64,000 nt of DNA from Bacillus_AD sp047238185 (GCF_047238185.1 NZ_JBDFMI010000001.1:2666001-2730000); one strand, 5' to 3'; positions 52,892-62,254 are shown, numbered from the stretch's first letter. The notes: generated from the sequence alone by a model not told the origin. Numbers and translations are program-made.

Positions 52892-52960
52892 TTCTGTTTT
52901 TTCTTGATATGATGTAATTGAAATACTCGACCATTTGGCTGTGAGAAGGGAGTTTCTTAA

Positions 52961-53485
52961 TTGTCTATCCGTTTATTTATATTAGGGACATTAGCAAGTG
53001 GGAATAACCATCCTTATATGATAAAAAAGAAATTATTTGACGCCCTCCCTATTAGTATTCAAAGGGAAATGAGTGAAGGTAAATTTTATTATAATTTTGA
53101 GGCTCTTCAAAAAAAGGGGCTCATCGAAACAGTAGAAGTCATACATGAAAAGAATCGGCCCGATAAAACATTGTATTCAATCACTGAAGCTGGCAAACAA
53201 GCTTTGGAGCATGAGATTTATGAGAGCTTTAAAAAGATATCCAATGTAAAGGATCTGTATATTTCCATTTATTTACTGGACTTTGTGGATACCGATAAAG
53301 TAGCTCTCTTTTTTGAAGAAACGATTGAGCAGGAAAAAGAGCAATGGAAGCAATATGCGGAATTAAAAGGCCCATATGAAAAGTGCGACCCAAAAGCGCA
53401 TTTTATTATTGAACATGCTTTCGACAAAGCAACATTCAACATCCAATGGATGGAAAAATTGCTGGCATTCATTCGAAGTAATTGA
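52961..53485 (+). CDS. PadR-family transcriptional regulator
   Basis: A 174-residue protein: an N-terminal winged helix (LGTLASGNNHPYMIKKKLFD ... GKFYYNFEALQKKGLIETVE ... PDKTLYSITEAGKQAL) followed by the C-terminal helical dimerisation domain of PadR proteins. It probably represses the upstream YhgE-type gene. The start is a TTG with AAGGGAG 8 bases upstream. Confidence 0.85.
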   Translation: MSIRLFILGTLASGNNHPYMIKKKLFDALPISIQREMSEGKFYYNFEALQKKGLIETVEVIHEKNRPDKTLYSITEAGKQALEHEIYESFKKISNVKDLYISIYLLDFVDTDKVALFFEETIEQEKEQWKQYAELKGPYEKCDPKAHFIIEHAFDKATFNIQWMEKLLAFIRSN

Positions 53486-53500
53486 TTGCCCCCCACTTGC

Positions 53501-53540
53501 AAAAGCAAAAAGGAGCTGAAGCCAGCTCCTTTTTTGCTTT
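53501..53540 (+). terminator. Terminator of padR
   Basis: A long stem, AAAAGCAAAAAGGAGCTG pairing with CAGCTCC...TTTTGCTTTT (one extra T), loop AAGC. Confidence 0.85.
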
Positions 53541-53552
53541 TGCCATTCCATT

Positions 53553-53735
53553 TTATAAACACCCCATAAGGTCTTTTACATGATCGGCATTCTCTTTATT
53601 CATCAACATTTCAAGCAACTAGAAAGCCACCCCGGACGCAGTACCCGGATTGGAGAATATCACAATATGCCCATCCCTTACAATCCGTTCATCAAGTGTC
53701 TGTGCATGGAATGCCTGTAGCTGCTCTTTCCTTTC
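53553..53735 (-). pseudogene. DJ-1/PfpI-family remnant
   Basis: A minus-strand frame encodes TLDERIVRDGHIVIFSNPG, TASGVAF, a TAG stop where Trp is likely, then LLEMLMNKENADHVKDLMG, ending in TAA. It matches the C-terminal end of DJ-1/PfpI-type proteins. The rest of the gene is absent. Confidence 0.55.
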
Positions 53736-53966
53736 CTTTTACTAGTTGGATGGGAATACGTCGTAGCTTTGGAGAATTCCGCTGTATGCTAATGCTAAAG
53801 AAGCAACACAAATGGACGCGATTAGCTTAATGGAAATATGGGATAATGGAAGAGAAAGATGCACTAGTATTGTAGTTGGGTGTATCCATATAGGAGCACT
53901 TCCTGAAAGGGAAGTGTTCAAAAGGAAAGTTTTTTGGAATAGCAGGCCGATACTAGCATTTCTAAT
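53736..53966. other. Intergenic region without a recognised gene
   Basis: About 230 bases upstream of the DJ-1-like remnant. No intact reading frame or element was recognised; it may contain the degraded 5' part of that gene. Confidence 0.3.
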
Positions 53967-54007
53967 TAAAAAAAGCAGAACCAGACGATAACGTTTTTGG
54001 TTCTGCT
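53967..54007 (-). terminator. Terminator of the collagen-like protein gene
   Basis: AGCAGAACCA / TGGTTCTGCT is a perfect 10-bp stem followed by a T-run on the minus strand. Confidence 0.8.
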
Positions 54008-54038
54008 ATCTATATTTTACTCTATCGCTACCATTTTA

Positions 54039-54674
54039 TTAGATTCCTACAGTGAAATCACTGATTTGTGATATTTGGCATATAGAAAGAGCCGCTGAAG
54101 AAAGGCCCGCTGCCTGGACTTTTACGATTCCTTCCCCCACTCCAATGATCGTTGCATTTTGAATATTATTAAAAGCAGGGCCTAATACGTCAATATCTGC
54201 AGTGGCGATCGTCTGTAAAAATCTTCTAACCGGGTCTTCACAGCATGCGCATTCCCCTGTATTATCGACCGGCGGCTGAAGAACAAGCGCATCGATAATG
54301 GCTGCGGCAGCTCCATTACCCGCAACTCCTGTCACCTTACAAATAGGAACCATTATAGCCATACTGCCCATTTGGACTGTTACCCTAAAATCCGCGACGC
54401 CTAGCAGCGTAACATTTTGCAGGTTTCCTGATGTCTCATCGAGCGTCCCTAGCGTAATAGTTGTGCCTACAGGAATTTGCAAAAGAATATTCTGCATTGG
54501 AGTAACACAACAATCACATAGTGTATTCTGGGCTGGACCTGTTGGCCCTGTAGCCCCCGCTGGTCCCGTTGGCCCCGGAGGTCCGACTACTGGCACTTGA
54601 ACGACGCAGCAGCATATCGGACAGGACGGAGATCCACAGGAACACTGTCTTTTATGATGGTGCCTTCTATCCAT
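54039..54674 (-). CDS. Collagen-like spore-surface protein candidate
   Basis: About 211 residues. A His/Arg/Cys-rich start (DRRHHHKRQCSCGSPSCPIC) is followed by a short collagen-like run of five to six G-x-y triplets (GPPGPTGPAGATGPTGP). Then come two related ~60-residue beta-rich modules, each beginning with a Cys cluster (CDCCVTPMQNIL and CACCEDPVRRFL) and ending in an x-I-C-K/Q motif. Collagen-like repeats and Cys clusters are typical of exosporium and spore-coat proteins, but no BclA-type targeting leader was confirmed. The ATG at 54674 follows AAAGGTG. Confidence 0.7.
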   Translation of the reverse strand: MDRRHHHKRQCSCGSPSCPICCCVVQVPVVGPPGPTGPAGATGPTGPAQNTLCDCCVTPMQNILLQIPVGTTITLGTLDETSGNLQNVTLLGVADFRVTVQMGSMAIMVPICKVTGVAGNGAAAAIIDALVLQPPVDNTGECACCEDPVRRFLQTIATADIDVLGPAFNNIQNATIIGVGEGIVKVQAAGLSSAALSICQISQISDFTVGI

Positions 54675-54887
54675 TTGCATCACCTTTCTTAACAAAATAA
54701 CTTCTCATACTATTTAATGAAAGGAAATGTAAAAAGGTTCGAAAAATCAACTAGTGTTCCTTAACGTGCATTCTCCGCCTACACTCCAATACCATCACTA
54801 ATCCAAAAATAATTATATGTGCATGGGACTAAGCAAGAATCCCTCCGAAACAGATGCGCAACACATGAAAATCAACCTTATACTTGA

Positions 54888-55067
54888 TCACCAATCCCCG
54901 CCCATATCTTTATAATCGCCCATCAAATAGTTTGAGTCCTCTCCCTTTTTCCCATGTGCATCCGTCAAACGGGCTGGATGATTGTTTCTTTTTCTACGAC
55001 GCCAATCAATATAGAAGGCAAACAGAAAAATCGCTGCTAACGCTATAAAGAAAACAACAATAACCAC
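54888..55067 (-). CDS. 59-residue single-helix membrane protein
   Basis: A small gene too short for routine ORF calling. GTG start, AAGGAGG 7 bases upstream, and no internal stop. The N-terminal helix IVVFFIALAAIFLFAFYI is followed by a basic stop-transfer WRRRKR and a hydrophilic tail ending MGGDW. No family was recognised. The strong ribosome site and sharp membrane topology support it. Confidence 0.65.
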   Translation of the reverse strand: MVIVVFFIALAAIFLFAFYIDWRRRKRNNHPARLTDAHGKKGEDSNYLMGDYKDMGGDW

Positions 55068-55308
55068 ACTCTCACCTCCTTATATCAATATATGCAAAGT
55101 ATAGGAACCGCTATTATCACTCGTATTAATAAACATCTTCCTTACACATCCAAACCGCGCTCGATGCCATGCCTTATCCGATCCTAATACTGCCTTAGCT
55201 TATTTCCTTTTTCTACTAAAATGTTTTCTTTTCATGAAAAAAGGAAATTAAATAAGTAGGTTGCTTAACAAACTATAGAGTTTAATCATTAGAAGGAGTT
55301 GATTTAAG

Positions 55309-56289
55309 ATGTTTAGAACAATTGGTTTTCCGGTAGGCAGTAAAGAAAATGAAAAGAGACGGGCACTGATCTTGAAAGACATTCAATCCTTCCCATATAA
55401 GGGCCAACTGGTGTTCGAAAAAGACTATGGCGCTGTTCTGGGGTTCTCTAACAAGGATTTAATAAACGCGGGCGTACAAGTGGCGAATCGCGAGGAAGTT
55501 TTGAAGCAGGATGTGATTTGCGACCCGAAAGCCGGTGATGGAGATTACATTGCTTCTCTAAAAAAAGGGCAGATTCTTTTCGGATGGATCCATGCGGTGC
55601 AAAATAAGGCTCTTACAAGCCAGCTTGTAAAACAAGGCATTACAGCTGTCGCTTGGGAGGACATGAATGAAAAAGGAAGACATGTCTTTTGGCGTAACAA
55701 CGAAATTGCCGGAGAAGCAGCTGCCCTGCATGCCATAGAACAAATCGGCGTTCTGCCCTATGAATTGAAGGTCGCTATTCTAGGCAGAGGAAATACAGCG
55801 CGGGGGGCTTATAAATCCTTCATGGGTTTAGGTGCTGACGTCACTGTATATGACCGTAAGACTGAAAAGCTGTTTCGTGAGGAAGCTCCGAAATACGATG
55901 TCTTGGTGAATGGAATCCTTTGGGATATCACACGGACTGACCATATCATTTATAAGGAAGACCTAAAAAAAATGAAGCCCGGCTCTTTAATTATTGATGT
56001 AAGCTGTGACGAAGGGAAAGGGATTGAAACAACCAGACCGACCACGATCGACAACCCCGTTTACATGATAGATGGAATCTACCATTACGCGGTCGACCAT
56101 ACGCCAAGCATTTTTCATGCATCAACCTCAAGATCATTGAGTGATGTCATGGCTGTTTATTTGCCCTATTTTATTGAAAGAGATGAAAAAAACAATACAG
56201 TCCTTCAAAAAGCGACCATCATAAAAGATGGAAAAATAATCGATAAAAAAATAATCGATTTTCAGCATATTCCTTCTCTTTATGCCTAA
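55309..56289 (+). CDS. N5-(carboxyethyl)ornithine synthase-like dehydrogenase
   Basis: A 326-residue protein of the alanine dehydrogenase/PNT superfamily: FPVGSKENEKRRALI start and Rossmann motif AILGRGNTARGAY, then IIDVSCDEGKGIE and YHYAVDHTPSIFHAS. This matches N5-(L-1-carboxyethyl)-L-ornithine synthase of Lactococcus, which joins pyruvate and ornithine using NADPH. Ornithine versus lysine cannot be told. AGAAGGAG lies before the ATG. Confidence 0.8.
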   Translation: MFRTIGFPVGSKENEKRRALILKDIQSFPYKGQLVFEKDYGAVLGFSNKDLINAGVQVANREEVLKQDVICDPKAGDGDYIASLKKGQILFGWIHAVQNKALTSQLVKQGITAVAWEDMNEKGRHVFWRNNEIAGEAAALHAIEQIGVLPYELKVAILGRGNTARGAYKSFMGLGADVTVYDRKTEKLFREEAPKYDVLVNGILWDITRTDHIIYKEDLKKMKPGSLIIDVSCDEGKGIETTRPTTIDNPVYMIDGIYHYAVDHTPSIFHASTSRSLSDVMAVYLPYFIERDEKNNTVLQKATIIKDGKIIDKKIIDFQHIPSLYA

Positions 56290-56367
56290 AACATATGTAC
56301 GTCTGCCATTGCTGGGGAGATGCTATGATATCCCCCCGCATCCATTCTGGCATTGTGCCATGTTGTT

Positions 56368-56580
56368 TCAAAGAAAATCTTTTAGCTTAACGGCTTGAAT
56401 GAGTTCATTCAGCCTTTCATTTCTCTCTTGATCTAATCTTCTTTTAGCATTCATATATCTGCTGGCTTTGATCACAAAATAAACCGCCAACCCGGCAAGC
56501 AGTATATAGACTATAATAGGGAATAAACTCAGAAACATCGTTACTCCGCTTGGCATGAACAAAGAATTGCCATATGGCAT
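56368..56580 (-). CDS. Small single-helix membrane protein
   Basis: About 70 residues. One helix (FLSLFPIIVYILLAGLAVYF) is followed by a charged amphipathic tail (KRRLDQERNERLNELIQAV) that may be a coiled coil. GAAGGGGTGG precedes the ATG at 56580. No family was recognised. Confidence 0.55.
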   Translation of the reverse strand: MPYGNSLFMPSGVTMFLSLFPIIVYILLAGLAVYFVIKASRYMNAKRRLDQERNERLNELIQAVKLKDFL

Positions 56581-56698
56581 TAAACCCACCCCTTCAATCA
56601 ATATACCAATAATTATACATTATTTACCAAAAATAAACTGTCCTTTCCATACAGCTTTTTTTCAAAACTATGTGTATGTAACAGCACAGTAATTGAAA

Positions 56699-56755
56699 GC
56701 GGAAGGAGTAAGACTCAAAATCCACTTCCCCAAACCTGGGAAGCTTATCTTCCGC
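56699..56755. repeat. Nested hairpin structure
   Basis: GCGGAAG (56699) pairs with CTTCCGC (56749), enclosing hairpin CTTCCC / GGGAAG. It lies upstream of ldh. The first arm resembles the start of the 124-bp repeat unit (AAAGCGGAAAG). Confidence 0.4.
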
Positions 56756-56891
56756 ATCAACATACCCAATTATGAAAACATCCTTTTATTCTACTTATTT
56801 ACACCGCAATCCAAATGAATATTTTTACCTTTCACGATAACAATACGTAAGAGAAGGATTTAATCAAGCTAAACAAGGAGAGTACTCTATT

Positions 56892-57839
56892 ATGAATAAC
56901 GATACGAAAAAAGTCGCCATCATCGGTACCGGCTTTGTGGGGACTGCCATTGCCTATTCCATCGTCAACCAAGGAATCACTGAAGAATTGGTTTTGATCG
57001 ATGTGGATACCGCCAAAGCAGAGGGAGAAGCGGCAGATTTGCGCCATGGTGTCCCATTCGGGCCTTCCAGAGTGAAAGTCCGTGCCGGAGACTACAGTGA
57101 ATGCACAGATACTGATGTCATCATTATTACAGCCGGAGTGAACCAGAAGCCGGGAGAAACACGGCTTGCTCTTGTTGAAAGAAATGCCGCCATTATGAAA
57201 AGCATCATCCATAGCATTATGGATTCCGGATTCAACGGAATTATGATCATTGCATCTAACCCTGTGGATATTATGACATATATCGCATGGAAAGAATCCG
57301 GCTTGCCGAAATCATCTGTCATTGGTTCGGGGACCACCTTAGACACGGCCCGCCTTCGATCTGCTCTTTCCGAATACTTCGATGTCGATCCACGGAATAT
57401 CCATACGTACATTATGGGTGAACACGGAGATACTGAATTCGCTACATGGAGCCACTGTTCGATTGCTTCCCAACCGATTAAGGAATACATAAAGAAGCAT
57501 GGCGACACATACAACGAGGCTCATCTAAACGATATCTTTATCAGCGTACGTGACGCGGCCTATTATATTATCGAAAGAAAAAAAGCAACCTATTTCGGAA
57601 TTGGGATGTGCGTAGCCCGTATTGCTAAAGCTGTTTTGAATAATGAAAGGGCCATCTTGCCTGTTTCCGTCTATTTGGAAGGACTGTATGGCCAGAACGA
57701 TGTCTATTCAAGCGCTCCCGCTGTCATTACACGACAAGGAGTAGAATCGATTATCGAGCTTGATTTATCATCAGAGGAAATGGATCAGCTTAACCACTCT
57801 ATTTCTGTACTGAAGGAAACCATGAAGACCGTGTTATAA
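56892..57839 (+). CDS. ldh: L-lactate dehydrogenase
   Basis: A 315-residue NAD-dependent enzyme reducing pyruvate to L-lactate. NAD motif IIGTGFVGTA; substrate loop NQKPGETR with the Gln that favours pyruvate over oxaloacetate (malate dehydrogenases have Arg); catalytic His in MGEHGDTEF; substrate Arg in LDTARLR. AAGGAGAG lies before the ATG. No clear Rex site was seen upstream. It converges on the flippase operon across a bidirectional terminator. Confidence 0.92.
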   Translation: MNNDTKKVAIIGTGFVGTAIAYSIVNQGITEELVLIDVDTAKAEGEAADLRHGVPFGPSRVKVRAGDYSECTDTDVIIITAGVNQKPGETRLALVERNAAIMKSIIHSIMDSGFNGIMIIASNPVDIMTYIAWKESGLPKSSVIGSGTTLDTARLRSALSEYFDVDPRNIHTYIMGEHGDTEFATWSHCSIASQPIKEYIKKHGDTYNEAHLNDIFISVRDAAYYIIERKKATYFGIGMCVARIAKAVLNNERAILPVSVYLEGLYGQNDVYSSAPAVITRQGVESIIELDLSSEEMDQLNHSISVLKETMKTVL

Positions 57840-57847
57840 CAGAAGAA

Positions 57848-57881
57848 AAACAAAACCTGCATTCATCTGCAGGTTTTGTTT
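57848..57881. terminator. Strong bidirectional terminator
   Basis: A perfect 14-bp stem AAACAAAACCTGCA / TGCAGGTTTTGTTT lies between ldh (plus) and the flippase gene (minus). Confidence 0.85.
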
Positions 57882-57889
57882 TTAGGTAC

Positions 57890-59530
57890 TTAGGAAGCCT
57901 TCGAAAAGAACCTGGTTACTTTTTTAGTAAAAGCAACTCCAAGAATTTTTTCCGCCAGCGTCGTTTTTATACTGATGAATCCATACAAGGCTGCCCCTGC
58001 CAAACCGCACACAAATACCAGGAGGACTGACTCCGCTTTGCCCTGGCCGTATTGGATGAATGGAGAGAATACAACTTCTAGCAACCAGACTGCAAGCGCC
58101 ATAGCAGCTGTAATAAGGCCCACAAGCAAACTTCTCCGTATGACAAAATGGAAGTTCATCTCCGTATGCTTCTTGATTTGCCAGAATGTATACATAACGG
58201 CACCGAGAAGACCTAAGCCTGTAGCGAGAATGGCCCCCTCTGTTTCGAACAGCTTCAACAAAGGGATATTTAATGCCGCTTTCAGCAATAGGCCGATGAT
58301 AAGTGCCATGACGGCACCTTTTTGGCGGTTCAGTCCTTGTAAAATTGCCGCATTGACTGAATAAAAAGCAAACAGAATCGCTACAGGGGCGTACCAACGA
58401 AGGATTTCCCCGCCGTATGCCGCCGCTTTCACATCATAGAAACTGCCGTACAGCGGATAGGAAATGGCGGATATGCCAATGACTGCCGGCAACGTCAGAA
58501 ACAGCGTGACTTGCAATATTTGAGAGATTTGGCGATGGAGGCCAGAGCGATCGTTCCGGTAATAAAGCTGTGTGATTGCCGGAACAAGAGTAAGGCTAAA
58601 GGCTGTCGCCAGCGAAACCGGAATCATAATAAGCTTATGGGCATACATCGTAAAACTGGCAAAATAAGCTTCAGCTGCCTGGCCGTTCATCCCCATTCCA
58701 GTTAACGTCCTGTTGAATGTCAATGCATCAATCTGCTGGAATGCCGGAATGGCAATCCCCACAAAAACGAAGGGAATTGCATACACGAGCAACTCCTTAT
58801 ACATCGCTCTGTATGGGATATGCCTTTCTTCCACACGCTGCTGTAAAAGCAAGCTGTTCAAATAGCGCTTTCTCTTGAACCAATACGTTAATAGCACAGC
58901 TAACCCTGCCATCGCTCCGATAAAGGCCGAAAATGTCGCCCAACCTACGGCTAAGGCTATACTTCCATCGAATACCTTTATGATTAAAAAAGAAGCCCCT
59001 AATAACACAATAATTCGGACCACTTGTTCAACCATTTGGGACAAGGTCGTCGGTCCCATTGACTGATGGCCTTGAAAAAACCCCCTGATTAGCCCCATCA
59101 TAGGGACAAGCAATAAGGAAAAGCTTGTCATCTGGATGACCATCGTTGTATCTTCGATTGTATTTCCGTGTTGATCCCCGGAAATCATCATACCTGCTAT
59201 CCATGGAGATATGCTATACAGGACAAGGAAGGCGGCCAATCCTGTCAGGCTCATCAACAAGAAGCCTGATTGAAAAATTCTCCGGCTTGTCCTATAATCG
59301 CCCAGCTCATTGTATTTGCTGACAAATTTTGCAACCGCAAGCGGAATCCCTCCTGTTGCAATTCCCAGAAAAATGGTGAAAGGGATATAACCGTAATTAT
59401 ATAAAGCCCCTCCCTGTTCATTGACGAGATGATAGAAAGGAATGACATAAATCATTCCGATAAACTTGATGAAAAACGTTCCAATGGTCACAATTAATGT
59501 GCCTCTTACAAACGATTTATTAGCTGGCAA
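57890..59530 (-). CDS. YtgP/MurJ-type lipid II flippase-like protein (MOP superfamily)
   Basis: A 546-residue, 14-helix protein close to B. subtilis YtgP (about 544 residues) by motifs: RGTLIVTIGTFFIKFIGMIY, GGALYNYGYIPFTIF, AVAKFVSKYNELGDY, GLIRGFFQGHQSMGPT and AAILQGLNRQKGA. YtgP is a MurJ-type flippase that moves lipid II across the membrane; SpoVB paralogues act during sporulation, and this copy could be either. The start is a TTG with GGGGG 8 bases upstream. It is the last gene of the D-aspartate operon, 100 bases after the asparagine synthetase gene. Confidence 0.8.
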   Translation of the reverse strand: MPANKSFVRGTLIVTIGTFFIKFIGMIYVIPFYHLVNEQGGALYNYGYIPFTIFLGIATGGIPLAVAKFVSKYNELGDYRTSRRIFQSGFLLMSLTGLAAFLVLYSISPWIAGMMISGDQHGNTIEDTTMVIQMTSFSLLLVPMMGLIRGFFQGHQSMGPTTLSQMVEQVVRIIVLLGASFLIIKVFDGSIALAVGWATFSAFIGAMAGLAVLLTYWFKRKRYLNSLLLQQRVEERHIPYRAMYKELLVYAIPFVFVGIAIPAFQQIDALTFNRTLTGMGMNGQAAEAYFASFTMYAHKLIMIPVSLATAFSLTLVPAITQLYYRNDRSGLHRQISQILQVTLFLTLPAVIGISAISYPLYGSFYDVKAAAYGGEILRWYAPVAILFAFYSVNAAILQGLNRQKGAVMALIIGLLLKAALNIPLLKLFETEGAILATGLGLLGAVMYTFWQIKKHTEMNFHFVIRRSLLVGLITAAMALAVWLLEVVFSPFIQYGQGKAESVLLVFVCGLAGAALYGFISIKTTLAEKILGVAFTKKVTRFFSKAS

Positions 59531-59630
59531 GCAGGCTGCCCCCTCTTTTGCTCCCGTTTTTTATATAGCGTCAGGCTAACAGCGGCCTGTATATCGATTT
59601 ACTTACAAAGAAAGCTTTTCTATTTTTCCT

Positions 59631-61463
59631 TTACGAAAAAAAGCGCCGATACCAAATGATAAAACAATAGATGGTCCAGATTTTTTGCATGTTCTCGCTT
59701 CTGCGTGCCTTATGGTCCTCTAGAAGCTTAACGATATACTCCTGATTAAAAAATTGGGCTGCAATGTCACCTGTAAAAGCATCCTTGATTTCAGTAAAGT
59801 AGGCCTCTTCCCTCATCCACTCCGCCAATGGCGATGGGAATCCAAGCTTTTTCTTATTCGCTGTTTTAGGGGGCAATTCCTTTAGCGCGGCCTGCCTTAA
59901 TGCATATTTGGTATTTTCTTTATTGACACGTAATTCAGACGGCAATTGAAGCGCTAATTCTAATAACTTGCGGTCAAGGAAGGGGACACGCAATTCAATG
60001 GAATTCGCCATGCTCATCCGGTCTGCCTTCAGCAGAATATCATTTGCCAGCCATGCATGAAGGTCAAAGTATTGCATCTGGGACACTTGATCCAAATGTG
60101 CACTTCTCTGGAACAGCGGATCGGCTAATTGGACACAATCTCTGTTGAGCGCCGGTTCCTTCAATAATTTTTCCCTTTCCGATTTTCCAAATATATAATC
60201 GATGCGGAAATATCTTTCCTTCAACGGCTGCGCTCCGCGGATTAAAAAACGTTTCCCCTTTAACTTAGGTGAAATTCGGGCAATAGAGGCCAAACCGTTT
60301 CGGAACCCTTGGGGAAGCTTTTGGTATTTTTCATAGACTAACGCTTCCTTATATTGGTTATAACCGCCGAATAATTCGTCCGCGCCTTCCCCTGACAGTA
60401 CAACCTTGACATATTCACTGGCCTTATTGGCAATGAAATATAAAGGGATTGCTGATGGATTGGATAGAGGCTCATCCATGAAGTATTGGATATCAGGAAC
60501 CGCGGCAAAGAACTCTTCAGCTGTAATTTTACGAGGGATATTTTCAACCTGAATTTCATTTGCGAAATCCGTTGAATAACTTAATTCACTGTATTTTTCC
60601 TCACTGTACCCTGCTGAAAATGATTTCACCGGAGCGAGTTTGGCTGCTTCATTCAGCACAAAGCTTGAATCAATGCCGCTTGATAGGAAGCTGCCCACTT
60701 CAACATCAGCAATCATATGCTTCTCAACCGATTCTTTGAACACTCTGCCAATTTCTTCTATATATTCTTCATCACTCTTCGTATAATCAATTTTATACGT
60801 CATTTTATAATAGGATTGGGTTCTGAATTTGCCATTGCAGAATTCAAAATAATGGCCGGGCTTCAGCTTTCGTACTCCCTTAAAAAGAGTTTCATCCGTC
60901 GGGATATATTCATAGCTTAAATAAGCAGGCAGTAAAGGTGCATTGAACTCCTTTTTAAAAGCCGGATTAGGGATCAGCCCTTTAACTTCCGAACCAAAAA
61001 TGAAGGCATCGTCATTTTGATAATAATAGAATGGCTTTATTCCGAAAATATCGCGTGCACCGAATAATTTTTTTTCTTTTTCATCCCATATGACAAATGC
61101 AAACATGCCCCTCAGCTTATTGAGGAGCTTCACCCCGTATTCTTCATATCCATGGATCAAGACCTCGGAATCGGCTTCACTTGTGAAGATATGTCCGCGA
61201 TCAGCGAGCTCCTTCCGTAGTTCTTGATAATTATAGATTTCTCCATTAAAGACGAGGACCTTCGTTTCATCTTCGTTGTACATCGGTTGTTTTCCATGGT
61301 CTAAATCGATAATAGATAAACGGCGGAATCCCAGCTTAGCCCGGCTTCCATAATAATAGCCTTCATCATCCGGCCCTCTGTGATAAATGGCATCCGCCAT
61401 CTGTTTAATTGTTTCTCTTTCACTATTTTCGTTTGCGGATACATATCCTACAAATCCACACAT
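59631..61463 (-). CDS. asnB: Glutamine-hydrolysing asparagine synthetase family amidotransferase
   Basis: A 610-residue two-domain enzyme. An N-terminal class II glutaminase starts with the nucleophile Cys (MCGFVGYV) and has HRGPDDEG, FNGEIYN and DSEVLIHGYEEYG. The synthetase domain has the ATP motif SFLSSGIDSS and LSGEGADELFGGY. The ATG at 61463 is set by the essential Cys2 and by GGGGG 8 bases upstream. The length fits AsnO of Bacillus and AsnH of Lactococcus, which amidates D-aspartate in the wall. Its place beside a D-aspartate ligase homologue and a racemase favours the second role here. Confidence 0.85.
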   Translation of the reverse strand: MCGFVGYVSANENSERETIKQMADAIYHRGPDDEGYYYGSRAKLGFRRLSIIDLDHGKQPMYNEDETKVLVFNGEIYNYQELRKELADRGHIFTSEADSEVLIHGYEEYGVKLLNKLRGMFAFVIWDEKEKKLFGARDIFGIKPFYYYQNDDAFIFGSEVKGLIPNPAFKKEFNAPLLPAYLSYEYIPTDETLFKGVRKLKPGHYFEFCNGKFRTQSYYKMTYKIDYTKSDEEYIEEIGRVFKESVEKHMIADVEVGSFLSSGIDSSFVLNEAAKLAPVKSFSAGYSEEKYSELSYSTDFANEIQVENIPRKITAEEFFAAVPDIQYFMDEPLSNPSAIPLYFIANKASEYVKVVLSGEGADELFGGYNQYKEALVYEKYQKLPQGFRNGLASIARISPKLKGKRFLIRGAQPLKERYFRIDYIFGKSEREKLLKEPALNRDCVQLADPLFQRSAHLDQVSQMQYFDLHAWLANDILLKADRMSMANSIELRVPFLDRKLLELALQLPSELRVNKENTKYALRQAALKELPPKTANKKKLGFPSPLAEWMREEAYFTEIKDAFTGDIAAQFFNQEYIVKLLEDHKARRSENMQKIWTIYCFIIWYRRFFS

Positions 61464-61485
61464 GTCTTTATCCCCCAGCACGTTT

Positions 61486-62226
61486 TTAATTCATATCTTT
61501 AGATGCCAATGCATCTCTATATTTACTCTTCTTCCCAGCTATTTGGATTGTTTTCTTTACAAGGACCTGTTGCGCATCAATCACCTCAACTGCAGATATG
61601 CAGCCAAATTGTGAATGGACAACAGAAAGCTCTGTACATCCAAGTATGATGCCCTCACATCCCAGATTCGCCATCCGATCCAACACAGACATGTATAAGC
61701 CGAAATCAATGTCGTTTTGTTTCTTTACTTGCTCATAAATCAAGGTATTCACGTCTTCTTGAATGCCAGCAGGCGTTGCAATGATCTGCATCTTTTTTCC
61801 TTCCATCTCTTGATGGTAAAGCCCCGATGCTATCGTCCCTTCAGTAGCCAGGATACCGACCTTCCGTAAATCGGGAAATTCCTGTGCCATTGTTTCAACG
61901 GTTTCGCGGATCATATGGATAATCGGAACATCTGTGGACGATTGGAGCTCGCCATAAAAATAATGGGCCGTATTGCACGGAAGGACAATACATTCCACTC
62001 CGCACTCCGTTAACTTTCTAACGTCTTCCAGCAAAAAAGGAAAAGGATCGGCTTTACTGCTATCCAAAATGAATGCGGTCCGGTCAGGAACAGAGGCATG
62101 CTGGATAACAATACAATTCACATGTTCCTGGTCACGCTCCGCTTCCGTCCATTTAATGACATCTTCCATAAAAAGAACAGTCGCCTGCGGGCCCAATCCC
62201 CCTAGTACGCCAATACACTTATTCAT
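61486..62226 (-). CDS. Aspartate/glutamate racemase family protein
   Basis: A 246-residue cofactor-independent racemase. The two catalytic Cys are in VLPCNTAHYF (about residue 82) and ILGCTELS (about residue 194), with GVLGGLGPQAT at the N-terminus, as in RacD/YgeA-type enzymes. It probably converts L-aspartate to D-aspartate. It lies between an ATP-grasp ligase (28-base gap) and an asparagine synthetase (22-base gap) in one transcription unit. Confidence 0.85.
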   Translation of the reverse strand: MNKCIGVLGGLGPQATVLFMEDVIKWTEAERDQEHVNCIVIQHASVPDRTAFILDSSKADPFPFLLEDVRKLTECGVECIVLPCNTAHYFYGELQSSTDVPIIHMIRETVETMAQEFPDLRKVGILATEGTIASGLYHQEMEGKKMQIIATPAGIQEDVNTLIYEQVKKQNDIDFGLYMSVLDRMANLGCEGIILGCTELSVVHSQFGCISAVEVIDAQQVLVKKTIQIAGKKSKYRDALASKDMN

Positions 62227-62254
62227 ACCGATTCTCCCATGCTCCCATGCTCCA

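Noticed and set aside
56640..56891. Rex operator upstream of ldh
   Set aside because: No TTGTGA-N6-TCACAA-like palindrome was seen.
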